Shown piece by piece: positions 7,337 to 18,192 of a DNA stretch of 64,000 bases. The stretch's first letter is position 1. Each line of letters starts with the position of its first letter. This stretch comes from Pelagibacteraceae bacterium AG-325-J13. GTDB taxonomy: Bacteria > Pseudomonadota > Alphaproteobacteria > Pelagibacterales > Pelagibacteraceae. Below the pieces are notes generated by a model. That model worked only from the letters and a program-made list of their open reading frames with translations. It was not told the DNA's origin and did not search any database. The stretch lies in contig QBYL01000001.1 in assembly GCA_003282835.1 (NCBI GenBank), forward strand, positions 248,001-312,000, read 5' to 3'. A program made the translations under genes and the position numbers.

Positions 7337-8214
7337 TGAGAGCAGGTAAATTTATAATTCCCGGACTAATAGTAATTGCTGTAGTAATATTTCAATCATT
7401 GTTTGTTGTTCAAGAAATAAGCCAAGCAATAGTTTTACAATTTGGTGATCCAAAGAAAATAGTTACTAAAGCAGGTTTAAATTTTAAATTACCATTTATT
7501 CAAAACGTAGTTTATTTAGATAGAAGAATTTTAAATTTAGATAATGCGCCCGAAGAAGTAATTGCTGCTGATCAAAAAAGACTGATAGTAGATGCGATAG
7601 CAAGATTTAAAATAGTAGATCCTCTTAAATTCTATATTTCAGTTGGCAATGAAAGAGTTGCTAGATCTAGATTATCAACAATTATAAATTCAAGAATAAG
7701 AGGTGTTCTTGGTAAACAGGAATTAGCAACTTTATTATCTACAGACAGAGCTAAACAAATGGCAATTATACAGAATGATGTAAACACTGAAGCTAAAAAT
7801 TTTGGTATTGAAATAGTTGATGTGAGAATTAAACGTGCTGACCTTCCTCCAGCTAACAGTGAAGCCATTTATAAAAGAATGCAAACAGAGAGGGAAAGAG
7901 AAGCAAAAGAGTTTAGAGCCCAAGGTGCGGAAATTGCCCAAAAAATAAGATCAACTGCTGATAAAGATGTTACAGTAATATTAGCTGAGGCAAATAAAAA
8001 ATCCGAGATTATGAAAGGTGAAGGAGATGGCCAAAGAAATAAAATTTTTGCTAGTGCATTTGGAAGAGACCCCCAGTTTTTTGCATTCTATAGAGCTATG
8101 CAAGCTTATGAGAAAGCTTTGATTGGTGGTGAAACATCTTTAGTTTTGTCTCCAGATAGTGAATTCTTTAAATTCTTTGGAAAGTCTGCTTCTCCTGCAA
8201 TTAAAAAGAGATAA
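7336..8214 (+). CDS. hflC: HflC, FtsH-protease modulator subunit
   Basis: This 292-aa SPFH-domain protein is the partner of HflK. A single N-terminal membrane anchor (IIPGLIVIAVVIFQSLFVV) is followed by QEISQAIVLQFGDP, the typical start of the band-7 domain, and by the conserved VDAIARFKIVDPLKFY and TEREREAKEFRAQGAE segments. The pair is predicted to control membrane-protein turnover by FtsH. Its start overlaps the hflK stop by one base; a DUF2065 protein and a DegP-type protease follow within 12 bp, so the operon groups envelope quality-control functions. Length and domain layout are normal for the family. Confidence 0.95.
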   Translation: MRAGKFIIPGLIVIAVVIFQSLFVVQEISQAIVLQFGDPKKIVTKAGLNFKLPFIQNVVYLDRRILNLDNAPEEVIAADQKRLIVDAIARFKIVDPLKFYISVGNERVARSRLSTIINSRIRGVLGKQELATLLSTDRAKQMAIIQNDVNTEAKNFGIEIVDVRIKRADLPPANSEAIYKRMQTEREREAKEFRAQGAEIAQKIRSTADKDVTVILAEANKKSEIMKGEGDGQRNKIFASAFGRDPQFFAFYRAMQAYEKALIGGETSLVLSPDSEFFKFFGKSASPAIKKR

Positions 8215-8225
8215 TAAAGCTCAGT

Positions 8226-8414
8226 ATGAGCGAATTATTAACAGCTTTAGGTCTAATATTTTTTATCGAGGGCTTCTTGCTTGCCATTTTCCCGTCAAGA
8301 ATCAAAAGTATTCTTGAACTAATCAAAAATTATCCAGAAAATAAATTAAGGTTGTTCGGAATTTTATTTTTGTCTCTAGGTTTTTTGATAATTTGGTTTA
8401 TAAAAAAGAATTAG
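8226..8414 (+). CDS. DUF2065 small membrane protein
   Basis: This 62-aa protein has two membrane helices (LLTALGLIFFIEGFLLAIF and LRLFGILFLSLGFLIIWFI) joined by a short basic/amphipathic loop. This is the DUF2065 (YjeT-like) pattern, which is commonly found directly after hflKC in proteobacteria. Function is unknown; the conserved neighbourhood suggests an accessory role with the HflKC-FtsH complex. It lies 11 bp after hflC, and its stop is immediately followed by the degP ATG, so the genes are cotranscribed. Confidence 0.85.
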   Translation: MSELLTALGLIFFIEGFLLAIFPSRIKSILELIKNYPENKLRLFGILFLSLGFLIIWFIKKN

Positions 8415-9824
8415 ATGAAAATATTAAAACACATTTTTTTAGTACTTATCTTTTTTAATATTAGTAGTTATTTAACTGCTAAACCCGTGCCGAACTCTTT
8501 TGCTGACCTCGCAGAAAAGCTAATGCCATCAGTAGTTAATATTTCAACAACACAAACTGTTAAAACAAGCTCAAATCAATTTCCTTTTCAATTTCCTCCA
8601 GGATCTCCTTTTGAGGAAATGTTTAAAGATTTTCAAAGACCAACTGAGAGAAAAGCATCATCTTTGGGATCTGGTTTCATTATTAAAGAAACAGGAATTG
8701 TAATAACAAATAATCACGTTATTGCTAATGCAGATGATATTTTAGTGAAAGTAAACTCTAAAGAATATAAGGCAGATGTAATAGGAGCAGATCCGTATAT
8801 GGATATTGCAGTTTTAAGAATGAAAACTAGCGACAAGTTTAATACTGTTAAATTTGGCGACTCGGATAAAGCTAGAGTCGGAGATTGGGTTGTTGCGATA
8901 GGAAATCCTTTTGGTTTGGGTGGAACAGTTACTTCAGGAATTGTTTCTGCGAGAAATAGAGATATAGGCATGACTAGATATGATGATTTTATTCAAACTG
9001 ATGCATCAATTAACCAAGGTAATTCTGGAGGACCTCTATTTAATTTAAGTGGAGAAGTAGTTGGAATTAATACAGCTATAATAGCTCCAGGACAATCAGG
9101 TTCGATAGGAATTGGTTTTGCTATTCCATCTAATGCAGCGTCTAAAGTAATTGATCAATTAATTAGTTATGGAGAAACAAGAAGAGGATGGCTAGGTGTT
9201 AGAATTCAAGAAGTTACAAAAGAAATAGCTGAAGCAGTTGAGCTTAAAAAAGCTGAAGGCGCGCTCATTGCTAGTGTGGGTGAAAAAAGCCCAGCAGACA
9301 AAGCTGGCATTAAAGCAGGTGATATTGTTTTAGAATTTGATGGCAAAAAAATTGATACAATGAGAACTCTGCCTAGAGTTGTAGCTAACACAAAAGTTGG
9401 CAAAGACGTAGTTGTTAAGATTTGGAGAAATAAAAAACTTATTTCAAAAAATCTTAAGTTAGGAAGATTAGAGTCGTCCGAAGAATTTAAAGAAAAAAAA
9501 CCAAAGACAAAAAAAGTTGAGGATTTAGAAATAGAAAAACTCAAAATTTCCGTCAGAGATTTGACTAAAGAGGATATAAATTCAAAAAAACTTACAAGAA
9601 TTACTGGCGGTGCGGTCATTACAGAAATATCAAAAAATAGTCCGTTGTCAGGACTATTAAGTGTTAACGATATAATAATTGAAGCTCAAAAAACACCAAT
9701 TAGAAAGTCTTCTGATCTTAAAAATATAATTGATAGAATTACTAAGAAAGGTGAGAAGAACTTGCTTCTATCTATAATAGATAGTGATAATCGAAGAAGA
9801 TACCTTGGTGTAAAATTAAAATAA
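8415..9824 (+). CDS. degP: DegP/HtrA-type periplasmic serine protease
   Basis: This 469-aa protease/chaperone degrades or refolds damaged envelope proteins. A signal peptide (MKILKHIFLVLIFFNISSYLTA) is followed by a trypsin-like domain with the triad His101 (TNNHVI), Asp130 (YMDIAVL) and Ser204 (NQGNSGGPLF). Two PDZ domains follow: the first begins near RRGWLGVRIQEV, the second, more divergent, near ITGGAVITEISKNSPLSG. The linker between them is Lys/Glu-rich. The gene directly abuts DUF2065 and is 1 bp from miaA, so it belongs to the hflKC unit. The length fits DegP/MucD proteins. Confidence 0.95.
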   Translation: MKILKHIFLVLIFFNISSYLTAKPVPNSFADLAEKLMPSVVNISTTQTVKTSSNQFPFQFPPGSPFEEMFKDFQRPTERKASSLGSGFIIKETGIVITNNHVIANADDILVKVNSKEYKADVIGADPYMDIAVLRMKTSDKFNTVKFGDSDKARVGDWVVAIGNPFGLGGTVTSGIVSARNRDIGMTRYDDFIQTDASINQGNSGGPLFNLSGEVVGINTAIIAPGQSGSIGIGFAIPSNAASKVIDQLISYGETRRGWLGVRIQEVTKEIAEAVELKKAEGALIASVGEKSPADKAGIKAGDIVLEFDGKKIDTMRTLPRVVANTKVGKDVVVKIWRNKKLISKNLKLGRLESSEEFKEKKPKTKKVEDLEIEKLKISVRDLTKEDINSKKLTRITGGAVITEISKNSPLSGLLSVNDIIIEAQKTPIRKSSDLKNIIDRITKKGEKNLLLSIIDSDNRRRYLGVKLK

Positions 9825-9825
9825 T

Positions 9826-10743
9826 TTGTCAAAAAAAATAATTCTATTAGCAGGTCCTACAGCGTCAGGTAAATCAAGTATAGCAATTAAGTTAGCCAAA
9901 AAGATAAATGGTGAAATAATTAATGCTGATAGCATGCAAGTATACAAAGAATTTTTAGTTTTATCTTCAAGACCGAGACCAAGCGAATTTAAAGATGTCA
10001 AACATCACTTATATGGATTTATATCCATAAAAGATTATTTTTCAGCAGGCGATTGGTTAAAGCATGCAAAAAATCAAATCAGAAAGTGTCATAAAAGAAA
10101 CAAGACTCCTATTGTGGTAGGTGGAACTGGATTATACTTTAATACAATTACAAAAGGAATAAGCAAAATACCTAACATAGACTTAAAAACCAGAAATAAA
10201 GTAAGAAAAATTTACGCTAAATCAGGAAAGGATAATTTTTATAAAAAATTGTTAAAAGCAGATCCTCTTATAAAAAATAAAATTCTACCAACAGACTCCC
10301 AGAGAGCACAAAGAGCTTACGAGGTAATTCTTAAAACTAAAAGATCTTTATACGAGTGGATTAAGGAGACTAAACCAGAATTTATTGATTATGAAATTAA
10401 AAAGATTTATCTCAATATCCCACGAGAAAAATTACTTAAAAATATTTGTTTAAGAACTGAGAAAATGTTCAAAGACAATTGTAAGGAAGAAGTAAAAAAA
10501 TTTAACTTACTTAAACTTAAAAAGTCTTATTCAGGAAATAAGTTAATAGGTATAGAGGAAATTAATGATTTTTTAAAAAAAAATATCTCTTTAGATCAGT
10601 GTAAAAGTCTTATTAATATAAGAACAAGGCAATACGCCAAAAGACAGAATACTTGGGCTAGAGGTCATATGAAGAACTGGAACAAGCTTTATACTGAAGA
10701 TTTTAGTGATCTTTTAAAAAAAATTTTAAAAGTTGTAAGCTAA
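9826..10743 (+). CDS. miaA: tRNA dimethylallyltransferase MiaA
   Basis: MiaA transfers a dimethylallyl group to A37 of tRNAs that read UNN codons, the first step to i6A/ms2i6A. The P-loop GPTASGKSS (residues ~10-18), the catalytic INADSMQVY, VGGTGLYF and the DSQRAQRAYEVIL segment are all present in 305 aa. The start is TTG, one base after the degP stop; no ATG lies near enough to include the P-loop, so the TTG start is required. The C-terminal region (RTRQYAKRQNTWARG) is the usual tRNA-binding end. It appears cotranscribed with hflKC-degP. Confidence 0.95.
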   Translation: MSKKIILLAGPTASGKSSIAIKLAKKINGEIINADSMQVYKEFLVLSSRPRPSEFKDVKHHLYGFISIKDYFSAGDWLKHAKNQIRKCHKRNKTPIVVGGTGLYFNTITKGISKIPNIDLKTRNKVRKIYAKSGKDNFYKKLLKADPLIKNKILPTDSQRAQRAYEVILKTKRSLYEWIKETKPEFIDYEIKKIYLNIPREKLLKNICLRTEKMFKDNCKEEVKKFNLLKLKKSYSGNKLIGIEEINDFLKKNISLDQCKSLINIRTRQYAKRQNTWARGHMKNWNKLYTEDFSDLLKKILKVVS

Positions 10744-10746
10744 AAC

Positions 10747-10774
10747 TTGACGGAAAGTATTTCTACGCTAGATT
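10747..10774 (+). promoter_or_regulatory. Putative ilvB promoter, leaderless
   Basis: TTGACG (10747-10752) and TAGATT (10769-10774) are separated by 16 bases. A start site 6-8 bases after the -10 coincides with the ilvB ATG at 10781, and no Shine-Dalgarno precedes it. The promoter overlaps the miaA stop region, so ilvB can be expressed separately from the upstream operon. Confidence 0.45.
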
Positions 10775-10780
10775 GTATCT

Positions 10781-12547
10781 ATGCCTAAATTATTAAGCGG
10801 TGCAGAAATTGTTTTTAAAGCTTTAGAGGATCAAAATGTTGAATATATTTTTGGTTACCCGGGAGGAGCAGTTTTACCTATTTATGATGAATTAAAAAAT
10901 CATAAAACTATTAAACATATTCTTGCTAGACATGAACAAGGTGCGGGTCATGCCGCAGAAGGTTATGCTAGATCCTCTGGCAAACCAGGAGTGTTATTAG
11001 TAACATCAGGACCAGGGGCGACAAATGCAGTTACAGCTTTAACAGATGCTTACATGGATTCAGTTCCACTTGTTTGTATTTCTGGTCAAGTTCCAACTCA
11101 CCTCATTGGAACAGATGCTTTTCAAGAATGTGATACAACAGGTATAACCCGACCATGCACAAAACATAATTGGTTAGTAAAAGATGTAAATGATCTGTCT
11201 AAAATTTTACATTTGGCTTTCGAAGTTGCTACAACTGGAAGACCTGGACCAGTTTTAGTCGATATTCCAAAAGATATACAATTTAAAAAAGGTAATTATA
11301 AATTTACTAAAAATAATCTTAAGAAAAAACTTAATGGCAAAAAAACTTATAAAATTTCTAATTCAGAGATTGATAAATTCATCGCGCTAATAAAAGAGTC
11401 ATCAAAACCAATTTTTTATACAGGTGGAGGTGTAATTAATTCTGGTCCTGCTGCCAGCAAATATTTAAGAGAGTTAATTTCTTTAACTGGTTTTCCGATA
11501 ACTTCAACGCTACAGGGTCTTGGTGCTTACCCTGGAGATGACCCGCAATTTTTAGGAATGTTAGGTATGCATGGAACTTATGAAGCTAATAATGCAATGC
11601 ACGATTGCGACTTGATGATAAACATAGGCGCAAGGTTCGATGATAGAATAACTGGGAAAGTAGATGAATTTTCACCAAAGTCAAAAAAAATTCATGTAGA
11701 TATTGATCCATCATCTATAGGAAAAAATATTAAAGTAGACCTTGCTATCATAAGTGATGTTGGGGAACTTTTGAAAAACTTAATTAAAAGATTTAAAGAA
11801 AAAAACAAAAATTTTGTAAATTCTAATAAACAAAAAACATCTAAATGGTGGGAAAAAATTGACAAATGGAGAGAAAAAAAGTCCTTAAACTTTATTAATA
11901 GTGATAAAATTATAAAACCTCAACATGCAGTCCAAAGATTATATGAATTAACAAAAGACAGAGATACTTTTATCACAACAGAGGTAGGTCAGCATCAAAT
12001 GTGGGCAGCCCAACACTACAAGTTTAATAAACCTAATCGCTGGATGACTTCAGGAGGACTTGGAACGATGGGATACGGCCTACCTGCAGCAATTGGTGTT
12101 CAAATCGCACATCCTAAAAAACTCGTAGTAGATATCGCTGGTGAGGCATCTGTCTTAATGACTATGCAAGAAATGTCGACAGCTGTTCAGTATAAATTAC
12201 CAATTAAAATCTTTATTTTGAATAATGAGTACATGGGAATGGTTAGACAATGGCAAGAACTCCTTCATGAAAAAAATTATTCTGAGAGCTACACAGCTGC
12301 TTTACCTGACTTTGTTAAATTAGCAGAATCTTACGGTTGCGTAGGAATAAGAGCTAAAACTCCTAGTGAGTTGGACGGCAAAATAAAAGAAATGATCGAT
12401 GTGCAAAGACCGGTAATATTTGATTGTGTAGTAGATAAAGCTGAAAACTGTTTTCCGATGATACCTTCTGGTAAACCACATAATCAAATGATTCTAGGTC
12501 CTGAAGAAGAAGAGGAGATTTCAGATGAAGGAAAGATTTTAGTTTAA
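10781..12547 (+). CDS. ilvB: Acetolactate synthase, large catalytic subunit
   Basis: This 588-aa ThDP enzyme condenses two pyruvates to acetolactate (valine/leucine route) or pyruvate with 2-ketobutyrate (isoleucine route). The N-terminal ThDP-binding domain keeps the catalytic Glu in LARHEQGAGHAAEGYAR (from residue ~47); the middle FAD-binding domain and the C-terminal domain with DIAGEASVLMTMQEM and LNNEYMGMVRQWQ follow. The usual GDG/GDA of the ThDP motif reads GEA here, a conservative variant. Its stop overlaps the start of the regulatory subunit gene by one base, which ensures balanced synthesis. ilvC and leuA follow, giving a branched-chain amino acid block. Confidence 0.96.
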   Translation: MPKLLSGAEIVFKALEDQNVEYIFGYPGGAVLPIYDELKNHKTIKHILARHEQGAGHAAEGYARSSGKPGVLLVTSGPGATNAVTALTDAYMDSVPLVCISGQVPTHLIGTDAFQECDTTGITRPCTKHNWLVKDVNDLSKILHLAFEVATTGRPGPVLVDIPKDIQFKKGNYKFTKNNLKKKLNGKKTYKISNSEIDKFIALIKESSKPIFYTGGGVINSGPAASKYLRELISLTGFPITSTLQGLGAYPGDDPQFLGMLGMHGTYEANNAMHDCDLMINIGARFDDRITGKVDEFSPKSKKIHVDIDPSSIGKNIKVDLAIISDVGELLKNLIKRFKEKNKNFVNSNKQKTSKWWEKIDKWREKKSLNFINSDKIIKPQHAVQRLYELTKDRDTFITTEVGQHQMWAAQHYKFNKPNRWMTSGGLGTMGYGLPAAIGVQIAHPKKLVVDIAGEASVLMTMQEMSTAVQYKLPIKIFILNNEYMGMVRQWQELLHEKNYSESYTAALPDFVKLAESYGCVGIRAKTPSELDGKIKEMIDVQRPVIFDCVVDKAENCFPMIPSGKPHNQMILGPEEEEEISDEGKILV

Positions 12548-13095
12548 TGTCTAAATCAAAATCAGCATATAGCATACCAGGAAAAATTGGTAAAATTGAA
12601 CGTCACATCATTGTTGTATGGGTAGATAACGAAGCTGGTGTGCTTGCAAGGATAGCAGGACTTTTTTCTGGGAGAGGTTATAACATAGAATCTTTAGCTG
12701 TTGCTGAGGTTGATAAAAAAAAACATATTTCAAGAATTACAATTGTAACTGAAGGAACACCTCAAGTCATTGAACAAATTAAATTACAACTTAAAAAATT
12801 AGTTCCTGTACATAAAGTAGCTGATTTCAAAAGTAATGACAGAGATATATTATTTAGAGAACTTGCATTGTTTAAAATTCTCGCAAACACAAAAAAACAA
12901 GAGAAAATTAAAAAGATATGTAAAAAATTTAATCCGGTGATTTTAGATAAATCAAAAAAATCTTTTGTAATACAAGTAACTGCTTTAAGAGCTGAAATAG
13001 ATAAATTAACTCTTGATTTAAAAGGATTAGGCCTTATAAGCACATCTAGAACTGGCGCAGTAGCAATGACAAAAGGTGCTCAAATATTTAGTTAA
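12547..13095 (+). CDS. ilvH: Acetolactate synthase, small regulatory subunit
   Basis: This 182-aa subunit stimulates the large subunit and normally mediates feedback inhibition by valine. The N-terminal ACT domain is recognisable (HIIVVWVDNEAGVLARIAGLF, continuing through GRGYNIESLAVAEV), followed by the ALS_ss C-terminal domain (DRDILFRELALFKILA) and a typical end (LGLISTSRTGAVAMTKG). The start overlaps the ilvB stop. The spacing to ilvC is 9 bp, so the three ilv genes form one transcription unit. Length is normal for IlvH/IlvN of the longer type. Confidence 0.95.
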   Translation: MSKSKSAYSIPGKIGKIERHIIVVWVDNEAGVLARIAGLFSGRGYNIESLAVAEVDKKKHISRITIVTEGTPQVIEQIKLQLKKLVPVHKVADFKSNDRDILFRELALFKILANTKKQEKIKKICKKFNPVILDKSKKSFVIQVTALRAEIDKLTLDLKGLGLISTSRTGAVAMTKGAQIFS

Positions 13096-13101
13096 GGATA
13101 A

Positions 13102-14124
<1,023 letters not shown>

Positions 14125-14206
14125 CCCAATCTGATCAAAAAAATAAAGTACTTTCATTTTAAATATTTGCATATTCTCGTTTTACTTGTAATATACCTTT
14201 TCGACT

Positions 14207-15763
14207 ATGAGCGATAAAAACAGAATTATAATTTTTGACACTACAATGCGTGATGGAGAACAATCTCCAGGCGCTTCAATGAGCTTAGAGGAAAAATTAC
14301 AAATCGCCAGAGTGTTTGATGAACTTGGAGTTGATATAATAGAAGCTGGATTTCCAATTGCTTCTCCAGGTGACTACGAAGCTGTGACAGAAATAAGCAA
14401 AACTTTAAAAAGATCAATACCAGCAGGTTTGGCAAGAGCTACCAAAAAAGACATTGATGCCTGTCACGACACATTAAAACATGCAAAAAATTTTAGAATA
14501 CATACTTTTATTTCTACTAGCCCATTACACATGAAACATAAATTAAACAAAACTCCTGAAGAAGTAATGGAAGCTATTAAAGACAGCGTCACTTATGCTC
14601 GAAAGTTTACAGATGATGTTGAATGGTCTTGTGAAGACGGTACTCGAACAGATATGGATTACATGTGCAAAACTGTTGAACTTGCAATTAAATCAGGTGC
14701 AAAAACAATCAATATACCTGACACAGTTGGTTACACAGTCCCATCAGAATTTAAAAAAATTATTGAAACATTAATTAATAAAGTTCCTAACATAGACAAA
14801 GCAATTTTATCTACACATTGTCATAACGATTTAGGTTTAGCAGTAGCGAATTCTTTAGCTGGGGTAATGGCTGGCGCAAGACAAATAGAATGTACTATAA
14901 ATGGAATTGGTGAAAGAGCAGGTAACGCAGCATTAGAGGAAGTGGTAATGGCAATGAAAACCAGACATGACTTGATGCCATATACTACAAATATAAATAC
15001 GAAACTATTAAGCAAAGCCTCAAAAGTTGTTTCTAACGCAACAGGTTTCCCTGTCCAGTTTAATAAAGCTGTTGTAGGTAAAAATGCATTTGCTCATGAG
15101 TCAGGTATACATCAAGATGGAATGTTAAAAAATAGAAATACTTATGAAATTATGACTCCTGAAAGCGTAGGTGTTCATAAAACTTCTTTAGTGATGGGTA
15201 AACATTCTGGCAGACATGCTTTTAAAGATAAATTAAACGACTTAGGTTATGTCGGAGTCACAGACGATGTAATTCAAACAGCTTTTGGTAAATTTAAAAT
15301 TTTAGCGGATAAAAAGAAACATATTTATGATGAAGATATCGCAGCTATTGTTGATGATAGTTTAGTAACTGAAGATAATGTATTAAAATTAAAATCATTA
15401 AAAGTATTTGCAGGGACAGGAGAGCCGCAAAAAGCTGAAATGACTTTAGAAGTATTGGGTAAAATTAAAAGTGCAACTGAGACTGGTGATGGTCCAGTTG
15501 ATGCTATCTTTAAATGTATAAAAAAACTTTATCCTCACGATGTTAAACTTCTTCTATATAACGTCCATGCAGTGACAGAAGGAACAGACGCCCAAGCTAC
15601 TGTGAGTGTTAGAATTGAAGAAGAAGGAAAAACTACTGTAGGTCAAGCTGCCGATACAGATACACTTGTTGCTTCAGCGAATGCTTACTTAAGTGCGTTA
15701 AATAAATTAATTATTAAAAGAGAAAAAACAGCGCCGGACCCAAGTCTGAGCGTACAAATATAA
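14207..15763 (+). CDS. leuA: 2-isopropylmalate synthase
   Basis: LeuA joins acetyl-CoA and 2-ketoisovalerate, the committed step to leucine. The 518-aa protein has the TIM-barrel start FDTTMRDGEQSPGASMS, the metal/catalytic STHCHNDLGLAVANSL and INGIGERAGNAALEEVVMA segments, the AFAHESGIHQDGMLK motif of the subdomain, and a C-terminal regulatory domain (~residues 395-518) that normally senses leucine. The ATG lacks a Shine-Dalgarno; a TTGCAT/TAATAT pair just upstream would start the transcript only a few bases before the ATG. Downstream, mreB begins 13 bp later behind a strong ribosome site, so leuA and the shape genes are probably cotranscribed. Confidence 0.96.
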   Translation: MSDKNRIIIFDTTMRDGEQSPGASMSLEEKLQIARVFDELGVDIIEAGFPIASPGDYEAVTEISKTLKRSIPAGLARATKKDIDACHDTLKHAKNFRIHTFISTSPLHMKHKLNKTPEEVMEAIKDSVTYARKFTDDVEWSCEDGTRTDMDYMCKTVELAIKSGAKTINIPDTVGYTVPSEFKKIIETLINKVPNIDKAILSTHCHNDLGLAVANSLAGVMAGARQIECTINGIGERAGNAALEEVVMAMKTRHDLMPYTTNINTKLLSKASKVVSNATGFPVQFNKAVVGKNAFAHESGIHQDGMLKNRNTYEIMTPESVGVHKTSLVMGKHSGRHAFKDKLNDLGYVGVTDDVIQTAFGKFKILADKKKHIYDEDIAAIVDDSLVTEDNVLKLKSLKVFAGTGEPQKAEMTLEVLGKIKSATETGDGPVDAIFKCIKKLYPHDVKLLLYNVHAVTEGTDAQATVSVRIEEEGKTTVGQAADTDTLVASANAYLSALNKLIIKREKTAPDPSLSVQI

Positions 15764-15776
15764 AAGGAGAAAATAG

Positions 15777-16814
<1,038 letters not shown>

Positions 16815-16830
16815 TTTATCTAAAAGATAA

Positions 16831-17679
16831 ATGTCTTCAAGTAGAGATGATTTTGGTATAGCATTTCGTTCGGCACTTCTACAAAGAGGGGCTGCGCAAA
16901 AATTTTCCTTATTCTTTTTAATTATTTTAGCAGTAATTATTTTTTTCCTAGATAATTATGACTTTAGGTTTATGAAACCCATAAGATCAGTAATTAATGA
17001 TGGAGTTTACAGAGTTTCACTAGTCGCTTCTTCACCAACTAGAATTTTTCCTCAAATTACAGGAGGTTTTACAAATTTAATCAATATTAAAGAAGAAAAT
17101 GAAAGACTAAAAAAAGAATTAGAAAATTATAGATTAAAAGAATTAAACGTTGAATACCTAGAAAATCAAAATAAAAACTTAAAGAAAATTATAGAGTCGG
17201 AAGATACATATTTAGGTAAAGAAAATATTATATTATCAAAGGTGCTTATTGACAAAAGTAGTCCTTATTTAAGATCAATAATTATTAATAGAGGATCAAA
17301 ATCTGGAATTAAAAAAGGGATGCCAGTTTTAGATAAAGATTTTTTAGTAGGGAGAGTTGTTGAAACTAATTATTTATCATCAAGAGTACTTCTATTAACT
17401 GACCTTAACAGCAGAATACCAGTAACTTTTGGCGAGGAATCTACTCAAGCTATTCTAAAAGGAAATGGTGCAGCTAGACCAGTATTAGAATATTTACCTG
17501 AGGGATATGAAGTTCAAAATGGTTTAGACGTCTTTACTTCTGGAAAAGATGGAATATTTTTTTCAGGTTCGCCGATAGGCATAACTACTTCTGAGGGAGA
17601 AGTAAAACTTTTTTCAGAGTCTAGTCAACTCTCATTTGTTAAGATTGATATTTCAAAATATAAAGAGGGAGGTTTTTAA
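16831..17679 (+). CDS. mreC: Rod shape-determining protein MreC
   Basis: This 282-aa bitopic protein has a cytoplasmic N-terminus, one membrane helix (FSLFFLIILAVIIFFL, residues ~26-41), a periplasmic coiled coil (EENERLKKELENYRLKELNVE, split here at its centre as visible near residues 88-120) and the beta-barrel MreC domain (LDKDFLVGRVVETNYLSSRV, ending in VKIDIS). MreC scaffolds PBP2-RodA outside the membrane and activates wall synthesis. It lies 16 bp after mreB and abuts mreD, which starts directly after its stop. Length and architecture are normal. Confidence 0.94.
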   Translation: MSSSRDDFGIAFRSALLQRGAAQKFSLFFLIILAVIIFFLDNYDFRFMKPIRSVINDGVYRVSLVASSPTRIFPQITGGFTNLINIKEENERLKKELENYRLKELNVEYLENQNKNLKKIIESEDTYLGKENIILSKVLIDKSSPYLRSIIINRGSKSGIKKGMPVLDKDFLVGRVVETNYLSSRVLLLTDLNSRIPVTFGEESTQAILKGNGAARPVLEYLPEGYEVQNGLDVFTSGKDGIFFSGSPIGITTSEGEVKLFSESSQLSFVKIDISKYKEGGF

Positions 17680-18192
17680 ATGTTAATACTAAAAACTACA
17701 AAAAAATTAGTAAATCTTGGACCTCTAATCTTGCTTTACTATTTGTCAATAAGTGAAATCGACTCTCATTTTGAAAATTACTTTGAAATTTTATCTTTTA
17801 ACTTACAACTAATAATAATTTATTTTTGGAGTTTAAAAAGACCAGAAGTACTTGGCAATGGACACGTATTTTTTGCTGGAATAATCAATGATGTAGTTAT
17901 GGGGTTGCCATTGGGGTTAAGTTCTTTAACATACCTAATTACATCTCTAGTTTCAACGTATGTAAAAAATATGACAGTTAACACAAGTATAACAACAGAT
18001 TGGTTTACTTTTTTTATTGCATTATTATTTTCTAATTTAACCTTTTTGATGCTTGTAATAAATTTTTCCAATTTATCAATACAATATATAGATGTTTCAT
18101 ATAATACTTTTTTTACAGTAATTTTTTTTCCATTTTTTTGGTACTTTTTTAATTTTTATAACTCATTAATTTCGGTAGGAAAAAATGTTTAG
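17680..18192 (+). CDS. mreD: Rod shape-determining membrane protein MreD
   Basis: MreD is the polytopic membrane partner of MreC. The 170-aa protein has about five helices and keeps the family hallmark around RPEVLGNGHVFFAGIINDVV (a Pro-rich, substrate-binding-like loop followed by GxxxD) and GLPLGLSSLTYLI. Position is decisive, because the sequence is divergent and hydrophobic: it starts immediately after the mreC stop and its last eight bases overlap the start of the PBP2 gene. Its exact biochemical job is unknown in any organism. Confidence 0.9.
   Translation: MLILKTTKKLVNLGPLILLYYLSISEIDSHFENYFEILSFNLQLIIIYFWSLKRPEVLGNGHVFFAGIINDVVMGLPLGLSSLTYLITSLVSTYVKNMTVNTSITTDWFTFFIALLFSNLTFLMLVINFSNLSIQYIDVSYNTFFTVIFFPFFWYFFNFYNSLISVGKNV

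Noticed and set aside
9206-9619. 137-aa minus-strand frame inside degP
   Set aside because: It mirrors the second half of a clear DegP protein with full domain content; antisense open frames of this size are common in this composition.
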